The notes: generated by a model from the letters alone, not told the origin. A DNA stretch of 64,000 nt from Lineolata rhizophorae (GCA_010093515.1 MU001671.1:1124282-1188281), one strand, 5' to 3'; counted from the first letter of the stretch, positions 12,091 through 24,790 are shown. A program made the numbers and translations.

Positions 12091-13689
12091 GAGGATTGAC
12101 GCCATTTCATTTGTTGTTTGATGTCTCTACCAGTAGGCCGTCTCTCTTTTACTGAACCTCTTATCACAATTTGTCTTCTTGACTATTTCTAATTCCGGAC
12201 TGACTGGTCAATTATACGCGGACCCGCTATTGCCTACGAACGTTCTTTGACTAGTCAACGTTCCCTCATTCTTAGCCACGTGTCGTATTTTGACTTTTCA
12301 TGTTGCAAGATCTACTACTACAAGATTCCCCAGATACGGCGATCTGCCTCTCAGCGATGTCCTGGGTGGACTACATTTGAGAATCTAGGCTAACGACTTT
12401 GCTTGTTTGAGTCTCGCAACACTTGCGTTTGCAATGCTATTAGTGAGCGGAAATGGCCTTACTAAAAAAAAAAAAGAGTGATCGCATGTGTTATATCCTT
12501 ACAAACAAATGCTTTAGCAGGCGGATGTCTCAACAACATGTATATCTTTTCTATTTTTCTCATCATAATGACTGTGCTTTTCTTAATTTCTTTTGACTTT
12601 CCTTCTTACTCCTTTCCACAGTTCTTTGGAACGATATCTAAATGACATCTAACGACCACATGGATATGCACTTAGGGAGTTTTGATGGATCGTTTCCTGC
12701 AGTTTTTCTTCTATTTCGAGATTTGGACGTCGCATAGGCATCTGGGTAATTCGTAGCGTCTAATGAATAGCTTGCTAGCAGCTCTCGGTTTCTTGTACTT
12801 GGATGTTGGTGGTGGGCTTGCCACCAAGGTGGGTAATAGCGGGGGAATGTAACCAAGATTCAGGTAGCTCGAAAAGGAGTTCGAAATAGAACAGGTACTT
12901 ACGTACGTGCGACATTGGAAGTGTATTCGACAGCTCGGCGCGCAGCGGAGGGGCCCTTCCACAAAGAAAGCTTGAGCGCGCATCGTGTGCGTCGTGGGAC
13001 GAGGATGAGGTTCCAGGCTCAGGCAACGGGCCGCTGATTCTGCCGGAGGTGACCGCCTCGCCGGTGCCGCGCAGCCGCGTCTTGGCGCCGGCACCCCCGG
13101 TCGCCATCTTGCGTGTCCCCTAAAGTCGACGGCCAATCCAACCCGCTGCAGACCCCAACTGCTCGATAGCGATTCAATGGCGACAGCGAGCTGACCGTCG
13201 CGCCCTCTTCAACCTCACTTCTCGCTCACGAGGCCCGAACTGCTGCCTCGGCTTCAACTCCCAGACACGCCCACGCAAGCCTTCGGGTTCCCGCGTCTGG
13301 TCCTCCAACGCCAGCAGCGGCCAGCCACGGTTCCGGCCCCCGGTCCGCAACGCACACGGCCCCGGTCGCCCCGTTGCCGCGAGCTTCGTTCGGACGACCG
13401 CTCGTTCTCACGTCCTCCTCCGCACCCATCGCGTTCCCCATCCACGGTTTCGACTCGCCTACGGCACTCCCGTAACCGCGTCACGTGCGCCCTTCCTCGA
13501 ACCCGCCAACCAGCGTCTCCCCGCGGGCTCGGCCGATCCATCGACCGACCGAGCTGCTCTCGCTCGTTTGACCTCCTGGCCTCAAACCCCCTTCTGACGG
13601 GCGCCGCGGGCGGTCCTCTCCCAACCCTCCTCCCACCCCCTCTCCTTCCCCTCCTCCATTTATAAGCCTCTTCTCGTCGCCCGCCCATT
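12091..13689. other. Intergenic; 3' end of regulator gene and ANP1 promoter
   Basis: The first 800 bases are AT-rich with an A12 run near 12464-12475 and no open frame of note. From 13.2 kb the plus strand is rich in CCTC/CTTC tracts leading to the ANP1 start; TATAAG occurs at 13661-13666, very close to the ATG, so it may or may not be a functional TATA element. No gene supported. Confidence 0.5.
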
Positions 13690-15244
13690 ATGCTGCTGCC
13701 GAAGGGCGGAGTGACGTGGAAGTCGGCAAGGGCGCGTCTGCCGCCGACGCGCGCGATATGGCACTTCTTGACGCGGACGCGATTCCTGCTGTTCGTCGGC
13801 CTAGCTGGAATCGTGTTGCTACTGTGGAGAGGGCTGAGCGGCACTGCCGGAGAAATGCAGAGGTAATATTGTTCCCCGCAGGTTGTACGAGTTGTGAGAG
13901 ACTGGGCAGTTGCCTCGCAAAGTCTTTCGGGAGACTCTTTTCGAGCAGACATTTTCTGTCGGATGATAAGAAACGTTTCAGCATTGCTGACCCTGGCGAC
14001 TTCTTGCTATGCTTGCAGATTCTACTGCTGGGGCCCGGCCAAACCGCCCACGGCAATGACGCCAAACGAGCAGGCTGAGTGGAATGCGCACCTGCACACG
14101 CCCGTCATCTTCAATCACCATGCGCCTGTCGAGGTCAACTCGAGCACGATCCAACGCGTCGACCTCAATCCTATCACCAGCTCCCCTAAAGCTGTCACCA
14201 ATGAAGAGCGCGTCCTGATACTTACCCCACTCCGCGACGCCGCCCCGTATCTCGAGCAGCATTTCGATCTCCTCTCCGCTCTCACTTATCCACATCATCT
14301 CATCGATCTAGCCTTCCTCGTTGGTGACTCGACCGACGATACCCTTGCCGTGCTCGCAAAAGAGCTCGAGCGCATCCAGAGCCGCGCAGATAGCGTGCCG
14401 TTCCGGAGCGCTCTCATCGTCGAAAAGGACTTCGGCGTGCATCTCAGTCAGAATGTCGAGGACCGGCACGGGTTTGAGGCGCAAGGCCCACGAAGGAAGT
14501 CGATGGGCCGCGCCAGGAACTACCTCCTGTCTGCTGCGCTCAAGCCGGAGCATTCATGGGTGTACTGGAGGGACGTGGATATCAAGGATAGCCCGAAGAA
14601 GATCATTGAGGACTTCATTGCCCATGATAGGGACATTCTGGTTCCGAGTACGTCTTAGCATGCCTTTACTGACTGAGGGTGAACTCTATCTGACGTCTGA
14701 TTCCAGACATTTGGTTCCATAGGTACAAGGAGGTGAATGGACAGATGCGTGACATCGAAGGACGATGTAAGCATTCAGCCGCCTTTCGTTCCATCACAAT
14801 GCTAACTTTTGTTCAAAGTTGATTACAACTCATGGCAAGAGTCCGAAAAAGGCTTGAAGCTCGCTTCCAAGCTCGACAAGGACACCGTTCTGGCCGAAGG
14901 TTTGTTTCTCAATTATCCCTGCATTAGTCTTGGGACGGCTAACTCTAATACTCTGCATAGGGTACAAGGAGTACGACACTGGCCGCACGTATATGGCTAA
15001 GATGGGTGACTGGCGGAACAACAAGGACGAAGAGATCGAGCTCGACGGCATCGGCGGTGTCAACATTCTGGTCAAGGCCGACGTGCACCGATCGGGCATC
15101 AATTTCCCCTGCTACCCCTTCGAAAACCAGGCCGAAACAGAGGGCTTTGCCAAGATGGCCAAGCGCGCGGGTTACGGAGTTTGGGGCCTGCCGAACTACA
15201 TTGTGTGGCACATAGACACGGAGGAGAAACCGGGCAACGCATGA
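13690..15244 (+). CDS. ANP1: Mannan polymerase subunit, GT62 family (Anp1/Mnn9/Van1)
   Basis: Golgi alpha-mannosyltransferase that extends N-glycan mannan backbones from GDP-mannose. Five exons (13690-13862, 14019-14647, 14707-14766, 14819-14899, 14961-15244) give 408 residues, all phases consistent. Residues about 33-49 (FLLFVGLAGIVLLLW) form a type II signal anchor after a short basic tail. The catalytic domain carries the GT62 landmarks: LILTPLRDAAPYL, the DxD motif in WRDVDIKDSPKK, VPNIWFHRY, and the C-terminal block VVWHIDTEEKPGNA-like ending (IVWHIDTEEKPGNA). Length matches family members. Distinguishing Anp1 from Mnn9 and Van1 rests on overall resemblance, so the symbol is tentative while the family is secure. 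Works on wall mannoproteins, as does the ECM33-like product upstream, though nothing suggests co-regulation. Confidence 0.93.
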
Positions 15245-16987
15245 TGTGCTGTCTTTCTTTGCGCTTGGGAATGAAAAGGCGAGAAGAGAAACGAGAATTC
15301 GGCGCCTGCATTGCTCACGCATCAGATGCAAAATATTAATGACTGACGGAGAGAAGCCGATGTTCGTTGCTGTCGGCTGTGTGTATCTTTTGCTTTGGCT
15401 GTTTTCTCCTCGTTTGAAGCTCTCCGGTGGATCATGCTTCTTTATTTGTTTCTTTTGCATCGGTCAGTTTTATCTGTTCCGTTTGCAGTGTATTAGACTT
15501 GGCTTTGTGGCGTGCCAGGGCGCAGTGGGCGCGGCTCGGGGGAGCGGGTAGGAAAACTTGCCAGGATGGCATGAGGTCGGTTGGTATATCCGGGAGATGG
15601 AAGCCCCACCAAAGGCAGGAGGTTGTATTAAGGTACAAGTTGGTCCTTGATACTTTCGGACTTCACATGGCTTCGCGGGAAGGCAATATGACAAATAGTG
15701 AGGAATTCCCCCTATTCTACTTGCGGCCAACTCGACGAAGAGATGCTTGCCTCACCACTTGGCTACTACTTTCTGGTCGCGTCAGCCGGTTCAGTACATC
15801 TTGGGCCTCAGTTTTCTTCCCTATTTGTTCCCTAGCTTGTTTTTTCTCTTCACTGTCTTTTCTTCTGTACTAGGGTTTATTTCCCTCTTTTCTTCCTGCC
15901 CTCTCTCGTCTGGCGTCTGGGTTTGCGGTTTTATACACAACGACGGAGGGTGAAGGCTGTGTTTTCTCATTGGTTGCTGTTGTCTCACGGCCGTCCCTTA
16001 GCTCTTACTCTGCAGCTGTTCTAAGCGTCTCAGGGTGCTCCTCCTTTGGAGCAGAGCACACGCACACGTGCAGGTACATAACATAGTCACGACGGCAAGC
16101 AAACGTTCGATTTTCTTCATGTGCAGGTGGATGGGGGTGAATGGTAGGACGCCCGGTTCGCCTTTCCACTTGGTTCTTGTGGTTAATTAGTTGGTTCATT
16201 GGGTGCTTCATGGGCTGAGGCTCTGGGCTGTCTCTTCTTGTGGTTTGCTCTGTTCCTGTGCCTTTTAAACATCACATGTGCGGGTATCTAATTGCGGGGG
16301 TTGGAAGCGTAATACATCTCTTTAATCAGTACTGAAGCAGGCGCAGTGTGTGAATAAAGTTGCCGTGCGTGATTTCACAAGGATGCTGCCTATTGGTTGA
16401 AGCTGAGAGAAAGGAGCTCTGCTGTGGCACATAAAGCTGTTGAGTGTGCGCCCTATGCTACTATCTGCATTATGCCTGAAGGCCACCTCGCGTGCTAGTT
16501 ATTTCCACCAGAGCATCACTTCTCAACTTCATTCTGGAGCCATTTTATTTCTTTAGGATCACACTTTTTCAATTGACGGCCTGTAGGCTTAGTAGATGCT
16601 CAAACTGAAGGCAGAGTACCGGCGGATGCAGTAACTAGCTGTCTTCAGCGCGAGGTCGAAAGTCTGCCCCTCACCCCACATCCTGCCTTCGGGAACAGAT
16701 TGTCTGCCCCACCCATGCACCAATTGCGATAAGGAACCGGGAACGGACGGCCATTATTCCACCGCTCGCGCCTCCCATTGAGGAAAAAAGGATTTACTCG
16801 CCGGCTCCATAGTCCGAGCAGACCGATTGCCGTTAGCCGCCACCGAGCTTACCGAGTTCCCGTGATTCCCTTCCGGGGTTGTGTTCTCTAGGTACCGACA
16901 GGAGTGGATTTGAAGCAGTATAAATACCTAACTACAGCAGGCCAGATTCCGGAAGACTCCGTTTGCTTTCTCTGGGTGCTGCATATT
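15245..16987. other. Intergenic, no supported gene
   Basis: About 1.7 kb of T-rich DNA with overlapping short frames and no recognisable product. The 3' end of the ANP1 transcript and the promoter of the YCII gene must lie here. Confidence 0.5.
16919..16926 (+). promoter_or_regulatory. TATA-box-like element upstream of the YCII gene
   Basis: TATAAATA lies 62 bases before the first ATG of the YCII-domain gene, a plausible distance for a fungal TATA element if the transcript starts shortly upstream of that ATG. Confidence 0.4.
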
Positions 16988-17728
16988 ATGCTGCGTGGCT
17001 TCCAGATAGCTTGTCCACGAGCCTACCACAGCAGCGTCGCCACAGCCGCAACGACAGCTTTCTGCAGTACGAAAACCGTTCGCCAATCACCGCGGCCTTC
17101 TTTCCGAGACACTTCCCTCGTGCAGACGCAGAAAAGGACAATGTCTTCCGAACCGCAGAAGACGGAGTGGCTCGTCATCTTGCCGGATCAGGCAGATGCT
17201 CTGCCCCGACGGATGGAAGTCCGACCGTGAGTCCATGTCTAATTCCGTTCATACCTTTCCTCCCTTGTCTCTTTTACTCTAGGAACCCTTGCTGCATGTG
17301 ATGTGCGATCATGTCGCTCATCCCTCGTCCCTCCTCCCACGGAAACGTTCCGCTCTTTGCGTAGAGTTGGTCCTGTTCGACTGCGCTTGCTGACGGGAGG
17401 CCTAACCTAAACAAAAAGAACGCATCTTGAGAATGTCGCCAAGGACGTGGGCAGCGGCTTCTGGCTCTTCGGCGGAGCATGGTTCGAGGACGTGCCCAAG
17501 GAAGGCGAGCCCCCGAAGATCAAGGGTAGCGCAATGCTAGCCTGGGCCGAGAGTAAGGAGGCTGTCATGACGAAGCTTAAGAATGACGTCTACACCAAAA
17601 ACGAGGTGTGGGATTGGGACAAGGTAGGATTTCAACCGCAAAACTTATCTTTACGTTAAAGAATACACGCTTATTTGTTACAGGTTCAAATCTTTCCCTT
17701 CAAGTCGGCCGTGAGGAAGCCATTGTAA
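16988..17728 (+). CDS. YCII-related domain protein, possibly mitochondrial
   Basis: Exons 16988-17226, 17419-17623 and 17684-17728 give 162 residues. The C-terminal 105 residues form an alpha/beta YCII (dimeric ferredoxin-like) domain: KTEWLVILPDQADA, a conserved His after the first intron (RPTHLENV), GGAWFEDVP, KGSAMLAWAESKEAV and VWDWDKVQIFPFK. The biochemical role of eukaryotic YCII proteins is not known; bacterial YciI was proposed as a small enzyme or ligand binder. The first 51 residues are Arg/Ser/Thr-rich with no acidic residue in most of their length, like a mitochondrial presequence. A second in-frame ATG at 17141 starts MSSEPQKTEW, exactly where ordinary cytosolic YCII proteins begin, so two products are possible. 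Confidence 0.85.
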
Positions 17729-18028
17729 GGAGCAGAAGCGTATCTTGAGGTGTGGAGAGTTATTTGAAGGTTATGGGTTGCTTCTTATTTGCCAACAAGT
17801 GCACTCGCATTAGAGATCGATATACCTACACATGCATTGATCTGCCCATAGTCTATAATGGATTCCATAGAGTTGCCCCATCCCTTCTAATATCCATTAA
17901 TTCCTGTTTTCCCGAAATCGCCCGACATGGAAAAGCATTGAAGATGACAGAACAGTCCACGAGACATACTCAAACGAAAGCCGTGTAAAAATCAGTTTAT
18001 CGCCGATAAAGACCGCGGGACCTGAGAC

Positions 18029-20721
18029 TCAGAAAGCAGACCGCCACCCGGCGCTGGTAATCCTAAACAGCTCGTCCGCAAATGTCGGCTGCTCCTTGAC
18101 ATGCACGCCCACCTCCGACCTGATACCCAGGTTTGCCAACTCCATCTGACACTCATCCTTGTTACTCGTCATACCAATGGCCACATGCTCATGCACCACA
18201 ATCTGTCCAAATGGCGTCGCCTTACTTTCACCTCCGGCCATCGTCTGCACCAACTCCCGTTCTGACGACGAGTCCGGTGCCACGGCGAACGGTCTGCGAC
18301 CGGCACCACCGTCTCTCCTCCGCGCACGAGCGAATGGCCACAGCGACTTCCGCTTCGACGCCGAATCACCGCCGTCGTCGCCGCCGCCGCCGCGACCGAC
18401 GCTGCTGCTACTGCTACGGCCCTGGCCGTCGGTTCCGGCGCCGCCAGCAGGCGACGCGGCCCGTCGCCGCGCAAACAGCGCGCCAAACTCGTTCATGACG
18501 TCGCCGACGATGAGCGTATGATCCGGCGAGCGCCGGTTGAGGTGCTGGCGGACGCGGAAGAAGGACCACGGGGAATAGGTGAGGTCGTGGCCCGGGTGTA
18601 CGCTGGCGTCGTGGACGTCGATGATGAGGCAGAAGGCCAGGAGGCTAGCCTGGTAACTGAAGTCGTCGGAACCGTCGGCGCCTGAGGCCCCGAAGGTACG
18701 GACCGGCGTGCCGGAGAAGACGGCCTGCGAGAAGTGTGAGGGAATGGTGCTGGAGAGCTCGATGATCTTGGTGTGTAGGTGCTCGATGAATTCCCTTTCC
18801 TCTTCTTGCTTGGACGCGGACATCTTTTGGTTGAGCTGTTGCAGACAGCGTTCCACAGAGTAGCCGCTCAGGGACGTGACCACGGCTGTTTGGAGCGCAC
18901 TCAGGGGCTCTGGCGAGAGGCGCACCATTGGTAGCTGGCTCGTGTTTGCCCTAGGGACCAGCACTTCCCACCCAGATGTGAACGACTTATACGACGGCTT
19001 GAGGCAGAAGCTTGCAAGGTAGGTGCCGGTGGCGGGCATGCCTTCTTCCCTCCGGCTGTATTCGCGTAAGCAGCGCAGCGTCTCCAGTAGATCCTGTCGC
19101 GAGACCTGAAACTCCCGGCCAAGATGCTCACCGATAACTTCGACTTGCGCAAATGAGAATCCCTTACCAATGAACTTCAGCGCTTCCTGCGAATCGGCAT
19201 GGCGGACTAGAAATAAGGTTTGTCCCTTTCCGAACAATGCCGGGATAACAGGCCCTCCAGCTTCCAGGTCTCTGGCGAGATTCTTCCTTTTTTGCCGCTG
19301 GAGCATGAGGCTTTGAGCTGTGAGGGTGCCCGTCATGATGATCTCCTCATAGAGCACGCCGAGGTCGGAGACGTTCACGCCCATGCGCTCCGCCAGATCC
19401 GCCGCAGCGACACAGAAGCGTTCGCGGAAGACGACGGAGTAGTCTTCGAATTCGGATTCGTCTCCTCCTGTGGACTCAGATGCACGACTAGAAGCACCCC
19501 CGCCGGCCTTTGCAGACATAGTGCCAAGGTGTGAGCGCATAGGGGGAATCATCTCGGTGATGCCACCCCAGTTACGCGTCACTTTAAACAGCCAGTGAAA
19601 CACGGGATGAGAAACGTTGAACTCATCAGTGAAGGACTACATCGGGAACCATTTCGTTAGAACTCGAGTCTGGATATATGGAGTACCGAACCTACGCGTT
19701 GGTTGTATTGTCTGGTGACTTTCTGACACGGCAATGACCCTTCGTGCGTGACCATGATACGGCCATCTTCGTCAAAGGTTGCACAAGCGAGGACGACATG
19801 CTGAGCTCGGTCCAGCAATTTCCGCTGGCGTCGCTGGTGGAGAATAGCAATACCAAGGCAAACGATACAGGCGAGAATAGACTGCGAATTCATGAGCTAC
19901 AATCTTTTATTTTCACAATCGGACAAAGTAAAAGACTAAACTTACTAACGCAATCGCAACACCGAGGTTGACATTTCGCTCCGACTGCTTCGGAATTAAC
20001 AATTGGAGTTCATAGACTGTCCCGATAGAAGCTGTGAAGTGCATTCCCGTAACAGAGGCTGCCAAGACAGCAGCACAGGCCAAGCGTCTCCAGATTTTGT
20101 TGATCCAGCGCTCTTTCAAGATGAAGAAGAGGGTAAAAGAAACCATCGCAGATCCAACAGCGATGATTGATGCGCCTGCGATGTACCCGGGATCAAACCG
20201 GAGTTGGTAGTTATCAATACCCAGGTTGCCGACGTAATGCATGCCCGTGATAGCGGCACCTGTCGCAATGCCAACTACGTTTAGGAGCGTGTACTTGACG
20301 AATAGATTTTCGTACTTGCTGTTCATGTCCGTCACGATGAAACCAAGGAATAGGAACACCACTGGCAGGAAAGCAGAAAGTGCGGTCCAGGCCGGATTGT
20401 AATACAGTTGGAGGACTGGATCCCCATCAGCAAGGATTATAGCACGATTGCCAACATAATGCATGCACCATATAGCTGCAAGACCGAAAGATACTGAGCA
20501 TGCTCCTAGATGCAATCTGTTTTCTCGTTAACACCGTCTTCAGGTCATAACTTTGGAGGCTGATTCACTTACAATCCTACAACTCCTTTGCCAGTTTTTC
20601 GACGATGTAACAGCTCCACTGTAGTTATTGCTCCAAGAAGACTCGTGAAGTATGATGCCACAACAATTCCTGGGAGAAAACGGAATGGGACAACGTCCCC
20701 AATCTGATACCGATGCGCCAT
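18029..20721 (-). CDS. MHYT-domain integral membrane sensor protein
   Basis: Exons on the minus strand, 5' to 3': 20721-20573, 20516-19946, 19896-19696 and 19636-18029, giving 842 residues with consistent phases. The N-terminal 270 residues are a polytopic membrane domain with the MHYT signature repeated three times (CMHYVGN, GMHYVGN, GMHFTAS); MHYT domains are thought to bind copper and sense a diatomic gas such as O2, CO or NO, best known from bacterial signalling proteins. The last helix is followed by a soluble region of about 550 residues that starts VVLACATFDEDGRIMV, contains Gly/Ser/Arg-rich disorder near residues 660-740, and has no domain I can name. In bacteria the partner is often a GGDEF/EAL module; none is seen. 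Likely a plasma or internal membrane sensor with a fungus-specific output region. ATG chosen because the protein starts MAHRYQIGDVVPF, as in relatives. Confidence 0.9.
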
Positions 20722-23129
20722 TTTGATCGCGGAGATGCGTTGGTGTACTGAACTTTCGGTGTAGCTCCAAGGGGTTCTCGAACTACGGCAATTCTGTCGG
20801 AATTGCAGTTTGTTGAGTGTCTATTCCAATATCAGCAGCAAAATTCATGAAGATTCTGCACAGGATGAGACCTTACCAAGAGTTGTTTAAGAGAAAGGTT
20901 ATCGCCGCAATGAACAAGAAAAAGGAAAGAATGCCCGTTGAAGGTTATACCACCAGGTGGGGACGTTAGAATGTCAGAGCTCGAGGGGATTAAAATAAGT
21001 AGACAATGTTCGAGAACAAAATGGATGTTATAATTTCTCACCCACAACCAGCTACTGGAATGGAAGCACGAGAAAGAAAGAATGGAGTTGCAAGGCGAGA
21101 CCTTCTTTGCGGCGTAGGTATCGACGCTCTTCTAGTACACATTTCTCTCTATAACGGCCCCCCGTGAGCCGGATATAAGCTACGCATCTTCTGCTAAAGA
21201 TCGCTTGCCCCGGTCGAATCGGATCTAGAGCTCCGCCAAAATGTGGTTTCCTAGAGCATTGGCGGTGGCGTGCCAACCACTAGCCTTACCGTGAAGCTGC
21301 CGTTTCCTGAACGGCGCACGCGACAAAGTTACGGGAAGCCCTTGTGGGTGGGTCTTTGGGTTTTGCGCCCTGAATACCGTCCGAACCAAACTTTAGTTCG
21401 ATCTTCCACTAAGCAAAGGACGGCTACAGTTGCTTACACAACGTTTGGGCTCGCCAATCATTCACTAGAGTCGGGGTGGTCGGAGAAGTCTGAATACCGG
21501 AGTCCCGAAAATGTGTCAACCCTTTTCCGACGATCGAGGCCCACTACACACATACGATGTCAGGACAGCCAAGTCTGGGCAATGGTGGAGACTCCTATCC
21601 AGACGTTTACACCATAGCAGTGGCCATTGCGACTAGCACGTGGAACTGTCGTTCGCACCCTCCCGATTGCTGCACAGCAACGCTTTTAGATGGTTGCGGG
21701 CATTTCGCATAAAACCTGGCTTTTGAAGCGAAATTCGACAAGTAAAACAATCCGAGTCAGTGGTACATAATAGCAAGGGTTACCCATATGTGCCCATCTT
21801 CATCCTTGACAGAATCCCGTCAATCTGGTGCGTACGAAAATGGTGCGTGTGCCCGGACGTAAATGTTCGTATCAACGCTAGATCCAAGATCCGAGAGCCC
21901 CTACATAAGCCGGTAGTGATGGCGCAAACCCTGCAGCATGGGGGTAGTACATACATACGCGTGCATCAATGGTCCCCAGATCCACGGGTGTAGGGGTTAA
22001 TAGATCCGACAGTTTGCTGACGAACTAGGGGTTAGGGTATCCGCTGTCGCTGTCGACTGGCAACCTGATAGGTAGGACGATCGGCGACATGTGGAAGTGA
22101 GGGTTGGCGAATTTGTCGACCAGCCTTGGACACTGATTCTGCCGCCGAAGCTCGTATACATACTTCGAGCCTAAAATTTCATCATGTCGTATGAATAGCT
22201 GCGAGTAGTCCCAGGCAAAGAACGGCAGATAGGCGAGCAGGAGCGGCAATCGGAGGACGGTAGCCGGCAACCGTAGGGCGGCGCACTAGTCAAAAAGCCA
22301 CTAGATTAAGGTTTAACGAGTAGTCGGATGCTCAATGCTTGACACACCGGGTATTTGGGAAGCTAGCGTTCGTTGGTTCTAGGATATAGCCTAGCGGAGC
22401 CCCTTTCCCTGTTGCCGGACCGCCCGCGGACGTGATTCCCTCTGTACTGTGCAGCGGTCTGGGTTTGAAACGAACCTAAGCGCCTCATGGAGCCATCGCA
22501 TCGTCGTTTCTGCGGGTCGCGCTAGAACAAATCAGCTGTCGATGGGACTCCGCTCGACGTAGCCATCTGCTGAAGCTCGGAGCTTGGCCAATGGGCCTGG
22601 ACCCGCGATAGTGGCTTTTCCACGTGGAAGCCAATTGGAGATATCGGCTAAGGGCCGAAATCTCCTTCGGAAGAGGGCGCCACCTTCTAGCCGAGTCTAT
22701 TACGTAGTACGATGTTTGTACCGTCCGATTTAGCCGGCCTCCTCTTTGGGTATTTTTCCATCGGTCGTTGCTCTACCGCATAAGCCGGCTTCCCTCGTTG
22801 GCAACGATCGTATGTAGTTGGGCGTGTGCTGACCACGACCGTAAACTTCAGCTCCGATTCTGAAAATCCCGCTACATTAGAGGTAATCAGAAGCATATCG
22901 AACTTCTCCTGAGACTGTGAGATATGGGGCGTTGTGCCACTAAATCGGCGATGGAAGTCAGACGATGAATAGGACGGAAATATCTTGGTGTGATTCCTAT
23001 CTGAGTGTGACCTAGACCATTTTATTGGATACACTTTGTAGGCGCCCCTCTCTGTTCAGGTGGTCTCAAGAATAGCCACAACCTACAGAGTCTACTGATT
23101 CTCCAAGGCATCGATTTGATGCTACTACC
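20722..23129. other. Gene-poor stretch, no supported gene
   Basis: About 2.4 kb with short, scattered open frames on both strands. A minus-strand frame at 22025-22270 has a hydrophobic start and may be a fragment of a lost gene, but I cannot name it. Start of a 9-kb accessory region in which most sequence looks decayed. Confidence 0.4.
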
Positions 23130-23837
23130 CGAGAAGACCCCGCTGCATATATCCAGGACTCGGAAGAGGAAGCCTGTTCACATCGAGATCCTTTGCCGCT
23201 TGTTTCGCATGACCAAATCAACCCCGATCCGCTCGAATAGTAGTTCCAGCCCAAGGTATCTCTTGATGGCAAGGCCTATATACTCGAGGTTGAGCTCGTG
23301 GGCGCGAGACCTAATAATGGATTCGTCTCTGCTCGCTAGCATTCTCAAGTCTGCTGCACAGAGCTTGCCCTTAAATAGAAGGAATCAAGGAAGGAAGATA
23401 TTCCTTAGCCGAGGGTGTGATCCTGTATGGAGATAGTATTGCACAAGACATTGGCCATGGAATGTCTGACTCCTAAAAGATGGTCGCTGTCAGTACCACG
23501 CTTGATAAGCTATTATGAGCGAAGCATGTGCTCGCCTTGGAACTCTTCGCAAAAGATCTCAACCAGGACTACATTCGTTCTGTCTGGCCGGTCGGGCCAG
23601 AAAAAGGCTACATAAGTCCTGGCGGCTTTGTGGGATTGCTTGGAAGCCGTCCTTGTTGTCCAGGAGCCGGATAATCTGATCTTCAGATATGGAAGCCAGG
23701 CAATCGATGTCCTCGCTCTCGCGGACACCCCCAACAGCTCCGACGGCGTAACCACCAAAAGTGCCGAAATTGATGCGCTCTCGGCTTAACACGCGATATA
23801 GCGCGATAAAGGCGTCGTTTAGGCGTTCTTGGATCAT
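23130..23837 (-). pseudogene. Decayed nucleotidyltransferase-like gene
   Basis: The minus strand begins with a frame (23837 downward) reading MIQERLNDAFIALYR, then GGYAVGAVGG and SEDIDCLA: the glycine-rich turn and acidic metal-site pattern of minimal nucleotidyltransferases common as orphan families in filamentous fungi. The match continues in other frames (FFWPDRPDRTNVVLVEIF, then GKLCAADLRMLASRDES near 23.35 kb), so the coding sequence is interrupted and no continuous product is predicted. Part of the reading changes could be introns, but I find no set of splice sites that restores a convincing gene. Family assignment is by motif only. Confidence 0.45.
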
Positions 23838-24175
23838 GATGAATTGACAATAGCAGGGATCGGCGCTTATACATATGCATGGTAGTGAGTTCGGGTCGGC
23901 CTGGACTGCTGCATATGTAGGTGTGAGAATATCGAGTGGCCCATTTAGGTAGGCCTAATATACCAACCCTTGACAGGGGCCTACCCAAATAACACCATCT
24001 TTCCAATGTCAAGGACTTGGCCTACCTATTCCAGATCTCCACCGGAATCTGCTACTAGGAATCATCGGAGACGAGCAAGTTTTATTCGCTAAGAGCAAAC
24101 ATCTTGTTCTAAGAAAACCAGCCGCTGGTTTCAAAAACAGCTCTCAAAAACAGCTCTAAAATAGCTAACATGTAC

Positions 24176-24790
24176 TCACTCAAACTCTGGAATCAGTCGC
24201 ATATTTTCCGCCTCCTCTTTATCGCTGATGAAACAGGTGATCTTGTTCTCCGAGAAGTAGTCTATCCTCGATTTCTTGCCGCGGATTTGCTGCATGAGCA
24301 GGTCGGAACCGTCTGAGTCTCTAAGGTTCTTTTCAACCCAAGCTTCGGCAAGGTTCATACCATCGACGAGTTGCTCAACAGCGATCATAGATACATCATC
24401 TCTTGTATCCAGGAACCTCTTTGCCAGGCCCCGAGGAGCGGTGCCAGACGAGGCAACGGCAAGTTGGCAATATCCTCTCGACTCAGGACCGCGATCTCCT
24501 TGCTAACGTGAACTTTCCTATCTGCGAAAGGTGGGACAAGAACTCTCTCGATAGGATCGAGGCCGAAGAAAGCGGCGGGAAAGATGATGATAACTTGTAG
24601 CGGGTAGGTCCAGCATGTGGTCCGCACTTGAGGGAAACCACGCTTGTACTCTGTATAATTGTTGAAGTCGCCGTCCGGCTCGAATGGTTCGAAAAGCCCC
24701 GTAGAGCATAAAAGATCGGCTGCGACTAGAGTTGTTGACTTTGGGACACATAATTGGAGATCCTGCGCGTTGTAAGCTACAAAACGTGTG
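24176..24790 (-). pseudogene. Second decayed nucleotidyltransferase-like gene (different subfamily)
   Basis: A minus-strand frame from about 24790 to 24385 reads AYNAQDLQLCVPKS, GLFEPFEPDGDFNNYTEYKR and FPAAFFGLDPIERVLVPP, then LSREDIANLPLPRLAPLL; the match continues in a shifted frame as IAVEQLVDGMNLAEAW and KKSRIDYFSENKITCF down to a stop at 24176. This is the pattern of a large family of uncharacterised fungal proteins related to nucleotidyltransferases, recalled from general knowledge. The frame change near 24.39 kb suggests a recent pseudogene or a sequencing indel, since the residues on both sides are well kept. The upstream end is unclear. Confidence 0.5.
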
